From Onchidella celtica (Eukaryota; Mollusca; Gastropoda; Systellommatophora; Onchidiidae), in the NCBI GenBank assembly GCA_963931925.1, contig OZ007567.1, positions 82,593,186 through 82,657,185 of the forward strand: 64,000 nucleotides of DNA. Direction: 5' to 3'. The translations under genes were made by a program, and so were the position numbers. How positions within the stretch are numbered: position 1 is the stretch's first letter; each line of letters begins with the position of its first letter. Shown here in pieces: positions 1-64,000 of this stretch. The notes under the pieces were generated by a model that was given only the letters and a program-made list of their open reading frames with translations, was not told the DNA's origin and searched no databases.

Positions 1-373
1 CTAATTATAATACACCCACTTATACGCATCTATGCTTTCAAATACACACACACACAGACACCCACAAGCAAACGTTCACTTCTGATCTTTAGAACCCATG
101 ACCAACTCATATAAATAGTCCATGGCGATCAGCCATATTTGGAGAAAGATATATAAGAAAGTTTTCACAGCAAACAGAAGCCGAAATTAATGACGGATCT
201 GTCCCTGGAAATGAATGCTAGTCTTTAGTGTACATGTGTTGGTTTATATCTCAGCGATGATTTAAGAGATCCTGTTTTGTTCAACGCCCCCCGGCCCCCC
301 CCCCCCTCTCCACATTACACGTAAGAAATGCCAAGATGTGATCTTGATATGTCATTGTTCTCTTTCCTTTTAG

Positions 374-63924
<63,551 letters not shown>

Positions 63925-64000
63925 GTAAATTTGCCACAGCTTTATACTATCTAAGTATAGTATAGGGATCCCATGTTTTAAAAAGCACCGATGTGTCTTT

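Overview
The window is eukaryotic, most likely from a marine invertebrate animal. All credible coding sequence lies on the + strand as short exons with clean GT/AG borders, introns are AT-rich with microsatellites, and the encoded modules (TSP1, TIL, VWC-like, mucin-like Ser/Thr/Pro) are metazoan extracellular ones. The phylum cannot be fixed from sequence alone. No RNA gene, promoter, first exon or stop codon was found: both ends lie inside one gene.

The window is one internal slice of a giant secreted-protein gene. Splicing the exons by phase gives 19,564 coding nt, which is 6,520 complete codons plus two split end codons. The architecture is (D-L)x14, then D15, then a cysteine-rich tail. 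D is a domain of about 176 residues encoded by five small exons: a (209 nt), b (46), c (51), d (131) and e (91). It has one Cys near each end (TTPC in exon a, EIC in exon e). L is a single exon made of a Ser-Thr-Pro-Ser-Gly-Pro hexapeptide array (18 nt per unit), predicted to be a rigid, heavily O-glycosylated linker.

Layout. Positions 1-27630 hold family A: six near-identical tandem genomic units of 3.6-4.5 kb and a seventh, diverged edge unit (D1-D7, L1-L7). Positions 27629-33682 hold one old, single-copy cassette, D8-L8, with larger introns that carry repeat-like insertions. Positions 33683-54634 hold family B: six tandem units of 3.1-3.7 kb (D9-D14, L9-L14). Positions 56044-56915 encode a two-exon relative of the D domain (D15). 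Positions 57484-63924 encode VWC-like, TSP1, TIL-like, VWC-tail and TSP1 modules, an arrangement like SCO-spondin and gel-forming mucin/VWF relatives. The gene continues past the window.

Every D-L cassette is flanked by phase-1 introns, so a whole cassette can be gained or lost without a frameshift. Family A exons look identical by eye while their introns differ, L exons change length in 18-nt steps, and the edge units are the most diverged. This is the pattern expected of ongoing unequal exchange or gene conversion plus selection on the exons. A structural role (mucus, extracellular gel, adhesive or fibre) is an inference from composition and architecture.
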